64,000 nucleotides of DNA from NCBI RefSeq assembly GCF_949628215.1, contig NC_134282.1, forward strand, positions 19,262,723 through 19,326,722, read 5' to 3'. This document shows, one piece after another, positions 1 to 12,200 of this stretch. The translations under genes and the position numbers were made by a program. This DNA is from Phalacrocorax aristotelis. Lineage: Eukaryota; Chordata; Aves; Suliformes; Phalacrocoracidae. The notes under the pieces were generated by a model. The model did no database searches. It saw only the letters and a program-made list of their open reading frames with translations, and was not told the origin of the DNA. How positions within the stretch are numbered: position 1 is the first letter of the stretch; each line of letters starts with the position of its first letter.

Positions 1-180
1 GTGGGAGTGGGTGGCTGGGGGTCTACACCCTGGCACGATGCTGTCTGTGGGGCATGGCCCCTGTCAGGTTTTATTCTGAGGGGCTGGAGATGCCCCATTT
101 TCAGGCTTGACATGGATGGGAGACAGATGCCTGGGGTGCTGCCCGCCTCTGGTTTACGCCTGCTGTCCCTGTCCCCGCAG
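1..180 (+). other. EIF4G1: EIF4G1 upstream intron or 5' region
   Basis: The window opens inside EIF4G1, upstream of its first visible coding exon. A pyrimidine-rich stretch ending in CAG at 178-180 makes a good splice acceptor, so at least one 5' non-coding exon should lie before the window. I see no other feature here. Confidence 0.6.
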
Positions 181-214
181 ATAGCGAGGGGATCCTTATG
201 CACAACCCCATGAA

Positions 215-3200
215 ATGAACAAAGCTCCACAGCCCACAGGAGGAGCCCCGACAGCCCCGCACCCTGCCCCTTCTCCTGGACTGCCGCAGGTAACTGGCCC
301 CTTCGGGATGGGGGTGACCCAGCTTTGCCTCCCCAGTTTTGCCTCCCCAGTTTGTGCGGGGGGCGGCAGTGCCATCTCCTTCCCTCCCTGCCTCCCTCCA
401 GCCAACGTTCCCACCTGGTCAGACGGCACCTGTGGTTTTTAACCCGGCACCGACCTCACAAATGAATACGCCTTCTCAGCCGCGCCAGGTAAGGGCTTTG
501 CCCAGGGTTGGAGGGGGCGATGGAGGGGATCCGGTAGCTTTCTGCCTCCTGGCTGAGTAGCCCCCCAACGGCGGTGCCCCTCGGGGCTGGTGTGCACCTG
601 CGAGGGGGAGTGTGCCCGCAATCCAGACCACAGCTGCTGCCTGGTGACCTTCTGGCTCTGGGGTTGGGGGACAGAAGCCTCCAGCTGGGGATGCCACCAA
701 GTGACTCCTCTTCTTTCCTTCCTCCCCTGCCCCAAACCTCCCTCTCCTCCTCTCTCAGTTTCCAGCAGGGCCTCGGGCTATTCACCAGCAGGTACTAACC
801 CGCTTCCCCTACCCTGCATGCTGAGCACCTTCCCCCGACACTGCACAGAAACACCCACCAGGGAGCATGTGGGAACCCCAAAGCTGAGGGATGGCCTGGG
901 GAAAGTAGGGGACACATGCTCGACTCAAGGTGGGGTTTCCCTGCAGTGTCTCCTCAGTTTCCTCCTTGCATGAAGCCTGCAGTATGTGGCTGTGCCTGTG
1001 CTAACCCTGGCCCAGGCTGCTTATTTCTGCCGGTGCCCTTCCTCATCCTCCTCTTCCTCTTCCTCACCACTTTGCAAGGGTCTCCCAAGGCCCTGCGGTG
1101 CTGTGCAGGGCTCTGGACCTCCATCAGCCCTCTTGTGTGGAGGAGCTGCTGGGGACAGGTCTGGTGATGTCCTTGGCTGTGCCAGCTGGGAGCCCCTCAA
1201 AACCTTCCCTGCCCCTTTGGGGGTCCCTACATGGGACCCTAGTGGATTTGGCATGTGGGCACCAGGCAAAGGGCTCCCCAGCCTCCTGTCTCCTCCTCTG
1301 CCAGCCACCCCACATCTGAGCCCTGTCCCAATTCGGGTAACTCCTGTCTCTCTTTCCCCTTTTCCCTCTGTATGCGTGCGCTTGCTAACAGGGAGGATTC
1401 AGGTCTCTTCAGGTAATGCTTTCTCCTTGTCCTGGGGTGTGTGTGGACCCTTCCTTGCCCACTTGCTGCTGGGCTTGAGCTGCTGCTCCCGGGGGTGCTC
1501 CTGCCTGGCATACAAGCCAGGTTGGGATGAATAATGTGAGCCGGAGGGGGGAGGTGGGGAATAGCCAGCTCTGTGCTCCCTGGCTGTCTGGCTCTTGCAC
1601 AGCTCAGCACAGCAGGACTACAGGTCCCAGCATTCAACGCGAGCGCCGGGAACCGGTGCGAAGCACGCTGGGACCTGCCACTGCTGAGCTGCGTGCGGCT
1701 GTGGCCGGCTCCGGGTGCTGGCGCTGCCGGCCCCTGTCGGGCTGGGAGGGGGCCGTGCTGGGCATGAGCTGGGTTGGGTGGACCCAGGCGGTCCCGCAGG
1801 TGCGTGGGGACAGGAGGGTGCTGGGGTGGGGGGCAGCTTGGGGGGGGAGGGGTCGGCTGCATCCCAGAGGGGAGGTGTCTCCCCCCTGCATGCGTTGGTG
1901 CCGGGTGGGCATGCTGGTGCTCCACCTGATGCCGTACCCCCTCTCTCCCCAAGCATTTCTACCAGAACAGGGCACAGCCTCCTGCCAGCGCGTCCCGTGT
2001 GCAGAGTAACACGACGGCCCGGCCTGGCCCTCCTGCTCATGTGTATCCGGCTGCTTCCCAGGTGATGATGATACCCTCCCAGATATCCTACACACCTTCC
2101 CAAGGAGCCTATTACATTCCCGGACAGGTGAGGGCTGTGTCCTGGGCTCTGTGGGAGGGGGCTGGGGTGGGCACTGGTGGGGGAGGTTGCCTGGGGTTGG
2201 AGCCCAGGTCTATTTTGGGAGGGTGGAAGGGGTCCCCTGGGCTCTCTGAGCACCCACTGATTTGAGCAGGGTGTTGACTGGCTCTGTAGAGAGTGCTTCC
2301 TGGGCAGCCCCCCGAGGCATCTGATGCCTACTTTGCCTGCCTCCTACCTGCCCTGGCACCTAGCTGGTTCAAAGGCAGGTTTGGGGGTACTTCAGTGCTT
2401 TGGAGATATGTCAGTGCTTTGGGGGAGTATGTCCGTGCCCCACAGGGGAGGTCACTGACATGTCGTCTTCTCCCCCATTGCAGGGTCGCTCCACGTACGT
2501 CGTCCCAACCCAACAGTACCCGGTCCAGCCTGGTGCCCCTAGTTTTTACCCTGGAGCCAGCCCCACAGAATTCGGGACTTACGGTACAGATGGGGGGGTT
2601 GCTCTGCTCCGTGGTGCTCTTCCAACCCCAGCACCACCCCCTGGTTTTGCTTGTTGGCCCCTGGCCTCCCTGCAGCCCCCTGTGCTCAGGAGTCAAGGAC
2701 AGACCCCTCTGCCTTTGCCAGCTCGCTGGGGCTGTTTCTTTGGCTCCATTATAGGCTGTTTTGGGGGGCAAGTGGTGTTCCCCATCTCCCAGCAGCACTG
2801 AGGGCTGTGTATCGTGTCCCACTGGTCCATCCACCCCCGCCCTTTTCCAAATCAGGGCTGTTTAATGTTTAACTCTCTCAGCGGAGGGCTGGGACAGACT
2901 TTATCCCCTGCTCCCCCTTGCTCACTGTCAAGGTGGTGAGCAATTTTGCTCTTGTTGACGCCGCCTCAGTTCCCTGCTCCCCAAGGAGCTGAGCCTGGGG
3001 TGCCAGGGCTGTTCCATGCCTGCCCCCTCCCGGCACTGGAGAGCAGTGGTGTGAGCAGCCCCCCCCTTCTTCCCCCCTGCTCGCATGTGGCCACCCGGGC
3101 TGTGACTATATTTAGGCTTGGTCGGTCCTGGGAGGCCTGGCAGACACAGAAATGTGAGCTGAGGCCTCCAGCCCGGCCCCGGCACGGCAGCAAAGCATAA

Positions 3201-6200
3201 CCGGGGCAGAGATGGGCTTCTCCTGAGCCAGGTACGTGCCTGTCCTCCCTCCCTCTTGTCCTGGGTCCCAGCCGGCTCTTCAGAGGAGGGAGGAGGCCCT
3301 CAGCAGTGGCTGGCTTCCATGCTTGGGCCAGGGCATGGCAGCTTCTTCGTGCCCAGTAGTGGGACATCCCTGGGTGTCTCTGTGGGGTCCTGGGACAGGT
3401 TTGCCCCCCGCCTCTGCTTTGGGGCTGTGGCTGTTCCCAGGGGAGCTGGCAGCGGCATGCCCCTTGCCCACAAGACTGGGTGGGTGGCCTGGCATGACGT
3501 GCTCCTCAACTGGGGAAATGGACCGGCCCTCCTGGTCCCCCGGGCTGGGCAGCTTGGGGTCTGTCTCCCTCCTTCTCTCCCTCCCTTCCCCTGTGCCTGG
3601 CCCATCCCCCTGTCCAATGCCCATGAGTTCCTCCTAGGCAGAGGAAGGGGTCCCTGGCTCAGGGACAGGGCAGGCACCAGAGCAGTTTGGGCAAGTTCCA
3701 GGCTCAGCATAGCTGGGAAGGTGCTGGAGCTGGAGGGGGCCAGGGCCCAGCTGTCTATGTCCCCCCACATGCCCACATCCCTGTGGCACCACTCTGGGAG
3801 TGATGCTTATGGATGCCCTGGGAGGAGCGGAGTGCCTCTTGGGGTCTGTGCCAGCCCTGGATGGGGTCCAGCTCTGCGTCTGGCCCCCGGCACAGCTCCC
3901 TCCTCTGGGCTGGCCTTGCTGGGGGCGCAGGCTGTGTGGGGAGCCTGAGCCCCTTGTCCTGGGTGTGAATGGAGGGTGCGGATGGGGCTGCCAGGTGCCG
4001 CCCTTGGGCTGGTGCTGGCTCCAGGGAGATAAGGGTGCCGGCAGGAAGGCGACCGTCCACAGAGCCAGGACGCCTGTAACCGGCATGGCTGAGCGTCCTG
4101 GCAGGGCTGTTGGTGGCGTGGAGCCGGTGGGCAAGGTGGGCGCCCGCGGGGCCTGGCTGGGCGTAGGGGTGGCGCCGGGACGCTCTGCTTCACGGGGAAG
4201 GAATTTGGTCAGGCCTGTCAGGCGGGTTGGGATGAACCAGGCCGGATGCAATGGGGGTTCGCTGCAGAGTGGCACAGGCTCCCCAGGCTCCTGACAGACC
4301 CCTGTGTTTCAGAGATCGGGGGTTCCCCAGGACGGGCTTGGAGGATCTGGGCTGGGCAGTCTGACACTCTCTCCTCTCCTCCAGCGGGTGCTTACTACCC
4401 GGCACAGGGGGTGCAGCAGTTCCCGGCAGGGGTCCCCACCGCCCAGGTCATTGTGAGCCAGCAGCCACCGATCCCCCCAAAACGAGAGCGCAAGACGGTA
4501 AGGAGCCATCAGCCTCTAGGCATGGGGGGGGCATGCATGCAGGAGGTGCCAAGCCCAGCTGTCTGTGGTCTGCAGGATGGGATGTGGTGCAGCATGCTGG
4601 GGAAGGGGGGCAGTGCGGGGCCGTGGCCCCCACCCCCGCAGGCTGGGGGGCTCAGTGAGGGGACCAGGGTCTGTGGCCGGTGCGGCGACCTTGGCTGTCC
4701 CAGCGGGCAGTGTTGTGCTGAGTCATGGCTCCTGGGGGGGGGGTGGGGGTGGGGGTGCCGCGGCTGCCAACTGCTGTCTGCTCCGGGAGATGCCGGTGCT
4801 CAGAGGCCTCACATGGGGCCTATTTATAGTGGGGAGCCGGGCGGCTGCCGGCATGGCCCTGTGCTGGGGGTCAGGGGGTGCTGCCAGCCCAGAGAGGGGG
4901 GATGTTGGCATTGGCAGAGGGGCCTCCATACTTCTCGGGCTCTGTTCTTGCTGCCCTGGGAGCAGGTCATGTTTGGGGGTGGGGAGAACAAGGCTCCTGG
5001 CTGCACTGTGCCCCCCATTGGAGTCCCAGACCCATGTGTGCCCGCAACTCTCTGCCCACCAGGGTGTCCTGCAGCTCCTGCTGCACCCATGGCTGGCACA
5101 GAGCCAGTGAGGCTGCAGGCATATGGGCTGTGCCTGGGGTGGCACGGAGCTTGCTGCGACTTTTGCGTGCCAAGGCCAGTCCCCTGTGCTGTCCCCGAGG
5201 CAGGGTGGGTCCTCATAGCCCCTGTGTCGGCTTAGTGATGCCTTGGGATCCCCTGACCCCTGGAGATGGGCACTGGACTGGGGACATGGCACTGGTTCCG
5301 TCTGCCTGGCACAATGGCTTGCAAGGCTTGCCCTGCCACACGCTGTCCCTGCCTGATGGGCATTGGGACAGGTGGGTGTCTGTGGGGTGCTGTGCCCTAT
5401 GGGGAGGTGAGGTGGCACTTGCCAGTCCCCAAGCTGCATGTGGCCAGGTCAGGCACAGCGCTGAATGAGCCTCCTGCTTCTCTGCTCAGAGAAGGGGGTG
5501 TCAGGCCTAAGGAAAGGGGGTGGCCTGTGTGGGTGTCTTCCACCCTGCTGACAGCTTTCCCCTCTCTGCCCTGACTTGTGGACAGATCCGGATACGAGAC
5601 CCCAACCAAGGTGGGAAAGATATCACTGAAGAAATAATGTCCGGAGCAAGGACCTCATCCACCCCCACCCCTCCGCAGGTAAGGGGACTCCCCAGCTGGG
5701 GCAGTGGGATGTGCATGGGTCCCTGCTGAACTCCCTCTTTGCCCTCCCAGGCTGGAAGCGGTTTGGAGCCCCAGGCCAATGGAGAGACCCCTCATGTAGC
5801 AGTTATTGTCCGGCCAGGTAAGTGACAGTGCTGAGGGTGGGTGTGCAAGCCAGCATGGCTGCTACCAGGCTCCCTGTTGTTGGCACTGCAGGGTGCGAGA
5901 TGCCAGCCCTGCCGTTCCTTGGTTCAGCTGCAGCTTGTGGGGTCAAACACAGTCTCTACATATCTGGGGACTGGTATTCCCTTGTTGGGTTTGGGAAAGT
6001 TTATGGGGGCTGTCTGCTCACCCCAGCTGTCCCCTGGGCACTGGAAGACCACCCCTCCTTGTCCCTGTCACCCGTATATGATGTGGGTTGGCACATCTGT
6101 CCCTACTGCTCTTGCAGATAGAGGGATCTGGGGGGGGGTGTGGGGTCAGCCAGGGATCAGAGAGCCCCACATTAATGCCACCTATCTTGCAGATGACCGC

Positions 6201-9200
6201 CCAAAGCCTGCGCTGGTGGTGAGCAAGCCCGTCTCCCTGGAGCCCAGCAAATCAGCGTCCCCATCGCCTCCCCCTCCCCTCATCCCCGAGGTGGAGCCTG
6301 TGGTGCTCTCGGCGGTGACACTGGTGCCAATGGAGCCCCCTGTGGACGTGGACACTAAAGTGGAGCTGGGCGAGGCGCCGCCCGACCTGCACAAGACGTT
6401 TAGCGCCATCACTACAGTGCCAGGGGCTGTAGATCTGCCCCTTGTGCCCGCGCCCAACATGGACACGGTGGCCACGGAGGAGGAGGAGGAGGAGGTTGCT
6501 GTTCCCCTCCCAGAACCCGCCCCACAGGCACCTGTGCCCCCTGAGGTGCTGCCGGTGCCCGTTGTACCCTCGATACCAGCCATGCCCCCAGTGCCGGCTG
6601 CAGCATCACCCCTGCCCGTCGTACCACAGGCCCCTGAAGCACCCGCCAAACCCGCCTCCCCCAGCCCCCCGCCTCCCCAGGAAGAGCCCTGCCCTGAGCC
6701 TGCTGCTGAGCCTGCCGCTGAGGCCAATGGGGTCTTAGAGGAGGTGCCTGAGCCGGTCCCCGAGGCGCCTGTGTGCCAGCTGGTGCCAGTGCCGGTGCCT
6801 GTGCCCGTGCCCACCCTGGATTCCCCCATTGCCCAGCCTGAAGAGCTGCCCCTGCCTAATGGGGTGGAGGGCACTGGTAAAGTGGAGCTGAGTGAGGAAC
6901 AGCCCGAGTCAGATGTCAGCCCCATCTCAGAGCCCGAGGAGCCGGCTCAGCCTGGCACCCCTGCCTCCCCCCCGGCAGAAGAGGAAGAGGAGGAGAGCGA
7001 AGGCCCCAGTGAGGCCCAGGAACGGAGCTTGAGCCCGGCCCCTGCCCCTTCGCAGACCTCGGAGGCGACCGCGCAAGGTTGGGGATGCTGGGCTGGGGCG
7101 AGCGGAATCGCAGGGTGGGTGTTGGGTGACGTGGCAGGGGGGTCACCTGGGTGCAGTGCTAGGCATGGGGTACGGGAAGGGTATCAGGGAGGGGGACAGG
7201 GCTAGGTGACCCAGGATGCGTGGGTATGGGGTGCTGGGGGGGGGCCTAAGATGCCTGTGAATGGTGAGGTGGGAGGAGATGTCTGCAGAGTACATTAGTA
7301 TGCAGGAGTATGGGGTGGGTATAGAGGGATGAATGTGTGGTTGCCCTGGGTTATGGGGTGCCATGAGAGGAGTGTGTTTTATGTGATGCTTCATGTGGGG
7401 ATGTAGGGAGGGTCTATTGGGGTTGTATCTGAGGGCTGTTTGGGGCAGCAGGGGAGATGCGGGGCTGTAGCTATGTGCGCACCCTGTGTAGGGGTAGGCA
7501 AGTACATAGGGGTGCCTGGGGAAAGTGGGGTGTCCTGGGGATGTGCTGGGGTGAAGACATGTCTGTCTTTCTTTTTTAAGAACCCTGCACAGGAGCGTGG
7601 GGGTTCCATAGGGGTACTGGGGAAGGGTGGGGGAGATGGGTACGCAGGATGTGTCATATGGAGCACCCTGTGCAGGGATACAGCAGGGCTACTGGGGGGT
7701 GGCCTGGGGGCAGATGTGCTTCAGGGGAGCACCTCTATATGGGGTGCCAGGAAGGTGAGCATATATGGGGCAGAGGTGTGTGTGGGGGTGTCCCTGTAAG
7801 GGATGCCCTGCAGAGGGGTGTCTGCAGGGATCCCCTGAGGAAGATGGGGAGCGCTCTGCTAGGGAAGAGCTACGGATGGGGTGCTCTGGAGAGGCACAGG
7901 GTAAATCAGGGTACAGCAGCTGGATGGGGAGAGGTGTGAGGTGTGTCTATACAAGGTGTATTCTGGCCTTCACGCTTAGGGAGTGGGGTGCCTTGGCTGG
8001 CTGTGTGTAGTATCTGCAGGGCTGCAGATGCCCAGGTGAGTGCATGGTGTGTTTGGGGATAGGGACTGTGCTGGGGTGGCTGGACCAGGTTGCTGTGGCT
8101 CCCTGCAGCCCCACCTCAAGTTCACCTGGTGTTACTGGGGCCTTGCTGTTGACCCCAGAGCTGGTGTCAGGGTATGCAGGGGACTGGGAGGGTTCCTGTA
8201 CCTCAGTTCCCTGCCTCTCCTCCCAGTCGCCATGTCGGTGCCAAAGAAAAAGCGAAGGATGAAGGAGCTGAACAAGAAGGAGGCAGTAGGAGATTTGCTG
8301 GATGCCTTTAAAGAGGTGAGTGTCCTGGGGTTGTCTGGGGGTCACGCTGTGTCCTATCTCCTCCTGTGATGAGCTCTGCTTTGTGCCATCGTGTCTGGGC
8401 CACTGATGCGCTGTGATGGTAATGAGGATCTGAGAGGGGGCAGATGCCTGGGTGCGGGGGTGGAGGGGGCAGGACCAGGCTCCGGAGGTGACTGCTGTCC
8501 CTGTCCCTCCCGATGCAGTCTCAGATCAGTGACAGTGCCTCGGAGGCAGAGAACAAGCCCCCTGCATCTGCCCCTCCCCGTGAAGCGGAGGATGCAGCCC
8601 CTGCCCATCCACAGGAAGAGTCGGAGGAGACATGGGAGGAAAAAGAGGACAAGCTGGCCCCAGAGAAGGGCAAGGCTGCCGACCAGAAGTACCGCTACAA
8701 AGAAGGTGAGCTGTGCCTTGGCCCAGGCTTCTGCTGGGAGCCACCATCTCTGGACCCAGTGGTGGGGAGGGTCGGGGTGGCATGGTCCAGCTGTTCTAAA
8801 CCTCATACTCGCCTCCAATCTTGTCCCCAAGTCTGGCATGGGGTGGGGGACAGAGGCCCTAGCACAAGGGTCCTGGTAGGAGGCCGGGAGATGGTGGCAT
8901 CAAGCTTTCTGTCTAAGCAAGCAGCATCGTGCTCATGGCATACCAGGCTGGGGCAGCTCTGTAGTTGTCTACATCCCACCTTGCTGGTCCCAGCGTGGGC
9001 CCGGACCTGCTGCAGCTCGGAGTGGAGGATACAGGACAGGTCACATCAGGATCTCCCTCTTGCCCCCCACTGCAGAGCAATGGAAGCCACTGAACCCTGA
9101 GGAGAAGAAGCGATATGACCGGGAGTTCCTGCTGGGCTTCCAGTTCATCTTTGCCAGCATGCAGAAACCTGAGGGGCTTCCCCAGATCACAGATGTGGTG

Positions 9201-12200
9201 CTGGACAAGGTTGGTGCGGCCCTGGAAGTTGGGGGAGTGTGGGTGGTGGCCACGTGGGGGTCTGGCTTCTCTTTGTGCCTTGTCAAGGCAGGGCAGGGAT
9301 TTACCGTTTGTGCTCTGGGTTCTGTTGCAGCATCTGCAGCAAGCCTTGAGCCTGGGGTTGGCGTGGGTGGGCACCTGTGGGGCCACCTTTCCAGTTCCTT
9401 GTCCCGGCGCTGAGGCTGGGGGATGGATCCATCCCACTCCTCTGCCCCCGGGCATCCTCAGCCCTGTGTACCTTCGCAGGCCAACAAGACCCCGCTGCGG
9501 GCACTTGACCCCATCCGCCTCAGCGGCATGAACTGCAGCCCTGACTTCACCCCCTCTTTCGCCAACCTCGGCCGGCCTGTCATGGGCAACCGGGGCCTGG
9601 TGAGTATCTCCTTGCTTCACCCGTGCTGTCCCTCTCTGCCTCTCCATGATGATCAAGCCTTCGAGCCGCTGTGTCTGGGCCACTGATGTCTGTGATGGAG
9701 CTGAGGATCTGAGTAGGCCATGGGGACAGCCCAGGAGCTGGCCTGGCTGGTACCAGAGCAAAGAGCTGAGTTTCTTTTCCCCATGCCAGCCCTCAGGGTT
9801 GGGTCCCCGCCGCTCCCAGCAGAGCCAGAGGAAGGAGCCCCGTAAAATCATTGCCACTGTGTCCCTCAATGAGGATGTCAAGCTGAACAAGGCTGAGAAG
9901 GCCTGGAAACCCAGCAGCAAGCGTGCTTCTGAGGAGGAGGATCCTGAGAACATCAAGACGCAGGTAGGAGCTGGGGCAGGTGGGCAGTGGGAGGGAAGTG
10001 TGTTGCGCCCAGCTCTCGCTGACCCTGGTGTCCTTGCAGGAACTGCTCCGCCGTGTCCGCAGCATCCTCAACAAACTGACACCCCAGATGTTCCAGCAGC
10101 TGATGAAGCAGGTGATGGAGTTGTCCATCGACACGGAGGAGCGGCTCAAGGGTGTCATTGACCTCGTCTTCGAGAAGGCCATCTCGGAGCCAAACTTCTC
10201 TGTTGCCTATGCTAATATGTGCCGTTGCCTTATGGGGGTGAGCAGGAGCTGGGGGTCTCCCGCTAAGCTGGCAGGGGTTTGTTTGTGAGCCTCAGCTGAG
10301 CTCGGCAGGATGCAGGCCCTTCCATGTGGGGTGGGGAAACTGGGGAATGTGGATGGAGGACCAAGTCCAGAGTCTTAGCAGGGCATCACGAGGGTGTGGG
10401 GTGGCTTTTCCCTGGTTTGAGCAGTGCCTGGGCCTTAGCTGGGCAGCTTTTGGGGGAGACACGACTCATGTTCCTTGCTTGGGTTGCACCTCCCCCTGCA
10501 GCTCAAAGTGCCCACAACAGACAAGCCCACGGTGACTGTGAACTTCCGCAAGCTGCTGCTCAACCGCTGCCAGAAGGAGTTTGAGAAGGACAAGGATGAT
10601 GATGAGATCTTCGAGAAGCGGCAGAAGGAGATGGATGATGCCAGTGCTGTGAGTTGGGGTGGGAGGCTATGGCTGAGGGCTGGTGTGGGCATCCTTGGGG
10701 CAGCTCTGGGCTCTGAGCTGTACTGCTGTGCCCTCCCTGCAGCCTGAGGAGAAGGCACGCATGAAGGATGAGCTGGAGGAGGCGCGGGACAAGGCCCGCC
10801 GACGATCCCTGGGGAACATCAAGTTTATTGGAGAGCTCTTCAAACTGAAGATGTTGACAGAGGCCATCATGCATGACTGCGTGGTGAAGCTGCTCAAAAA
10901 CCATGATGAGGAGTCTCTTGAGTGTCTTTGCCGCCTGCTTACCACCATTGGCAAGGACTTGGACTTCGAGAAGGCCAAGGTACCCCTTTCCCTGCCCTGC
11001 CTTGTCTTGCCCTGCCCTTGCCTTTGTGAGAGATGGGACCGTGACTCTGTCCCTCTATAGCCCAGGATGGACCAGTACTTCAATCAGATGGAGAAGATCA
11101 TCAAAGAGAAGAAGACATCATCCCGAATCCGTTTCATGCTGCAGGATGTGATTGACCTCAGACGGGTAAGGCGCGTGGCCTGCTATTGCCCAGGGACTGT
11201 CCTCTCTCCTCTGCTTGGTTCCATGGAGCTGCTGGCCTGTGTCCTCTGAGTGCAGCAGTCCATGTGTCCCTGGGAGGGGAGAGGTGGGTGTGTAAGCTGT
11301 GGCCAGCCCCAGAGACACCATGCTATCCCCCAACCCTTGGTTAGCATGGTAGTGGTAGTGGGCACACATCAACCGGCAGCTGTTTAATGCAGGGGGCTCC
11401 AGAATCTGAGCCCTTTTGTGCCGAAAGCTGCCACAGCACACAGGGAGCTGTGATGGCTGAGGCTGGAGACCAGCCTGAGGCTTTGAGGGTGGAATGGCTA
11501 GGAAGGCCAAATGTCTCTGCCTCTGTCCTCTAGCCAGCTCAGTGCCATCTTCCCTCCTTCCCTGCCCTCTGCAGAATAGCTGGGTGCCGCGGCGAGGAGA
11601 CCAGGGCCCCAAAACCATTGACCAGATCCACAAGGAAGCAGAGATGGAGGAGCATCGGGAACACATCAAAGTGCAGCAGCTTATGTCGAAGGACAAGAGG
11701 AGAGGACCCCCTGGGCCACCTTCCAGCAGTGAGTGTCTGGCCTTGGGAGCACCTGAGGCTGCCAGGGGTGGGTTGCTTCTGCTGGGCACCGCTTGAGACT
11801 GGGCTATGCCTTATGTCCATCCCCCTTGTGCTCAGGTGGGCGTGGGAGCCTGGTTGCAGATGATGGCTGGAACACAGTGCCCATCAGCAAGGGCAACCGG
11901 CCCATTGACACTAGCCGGCTAACGAAGATCACCAAGGTAAGGCTGGGGATGCAGTGTGTGCAGTTGAGCCAGCTGCCCTGGCTCGGATCCTGCCTTGGTG
12001 TGCGGTTCTGAGGTGACTCCGTCTCTCCACCTGCAGCCTGGATCCATCGACTCCAACAACCAGCTGTTTGCACCAGGCGGGCGGCTGAGCTGGGGCAAAG
12101 GCAGCAGTGGAGGGTCTGGCACAAAGCCTGCAGATTCAGGTAGGCAGTGTGGGGCTGGCTGGGTGTTGCTGGAGTGTGTGTGGATCCTTCCCCCGGCAAC

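Noticed and set aside
6182-6925. A 247-codon open frame on the minus strand opposite EIF4G1 exon 8
   Set aside because: It is the shadow of the Pro/Glu-rich coding exon; the Ser/Gly/Thr-rich reading is what the complement of that composition gives, and it has no recognisable domain.
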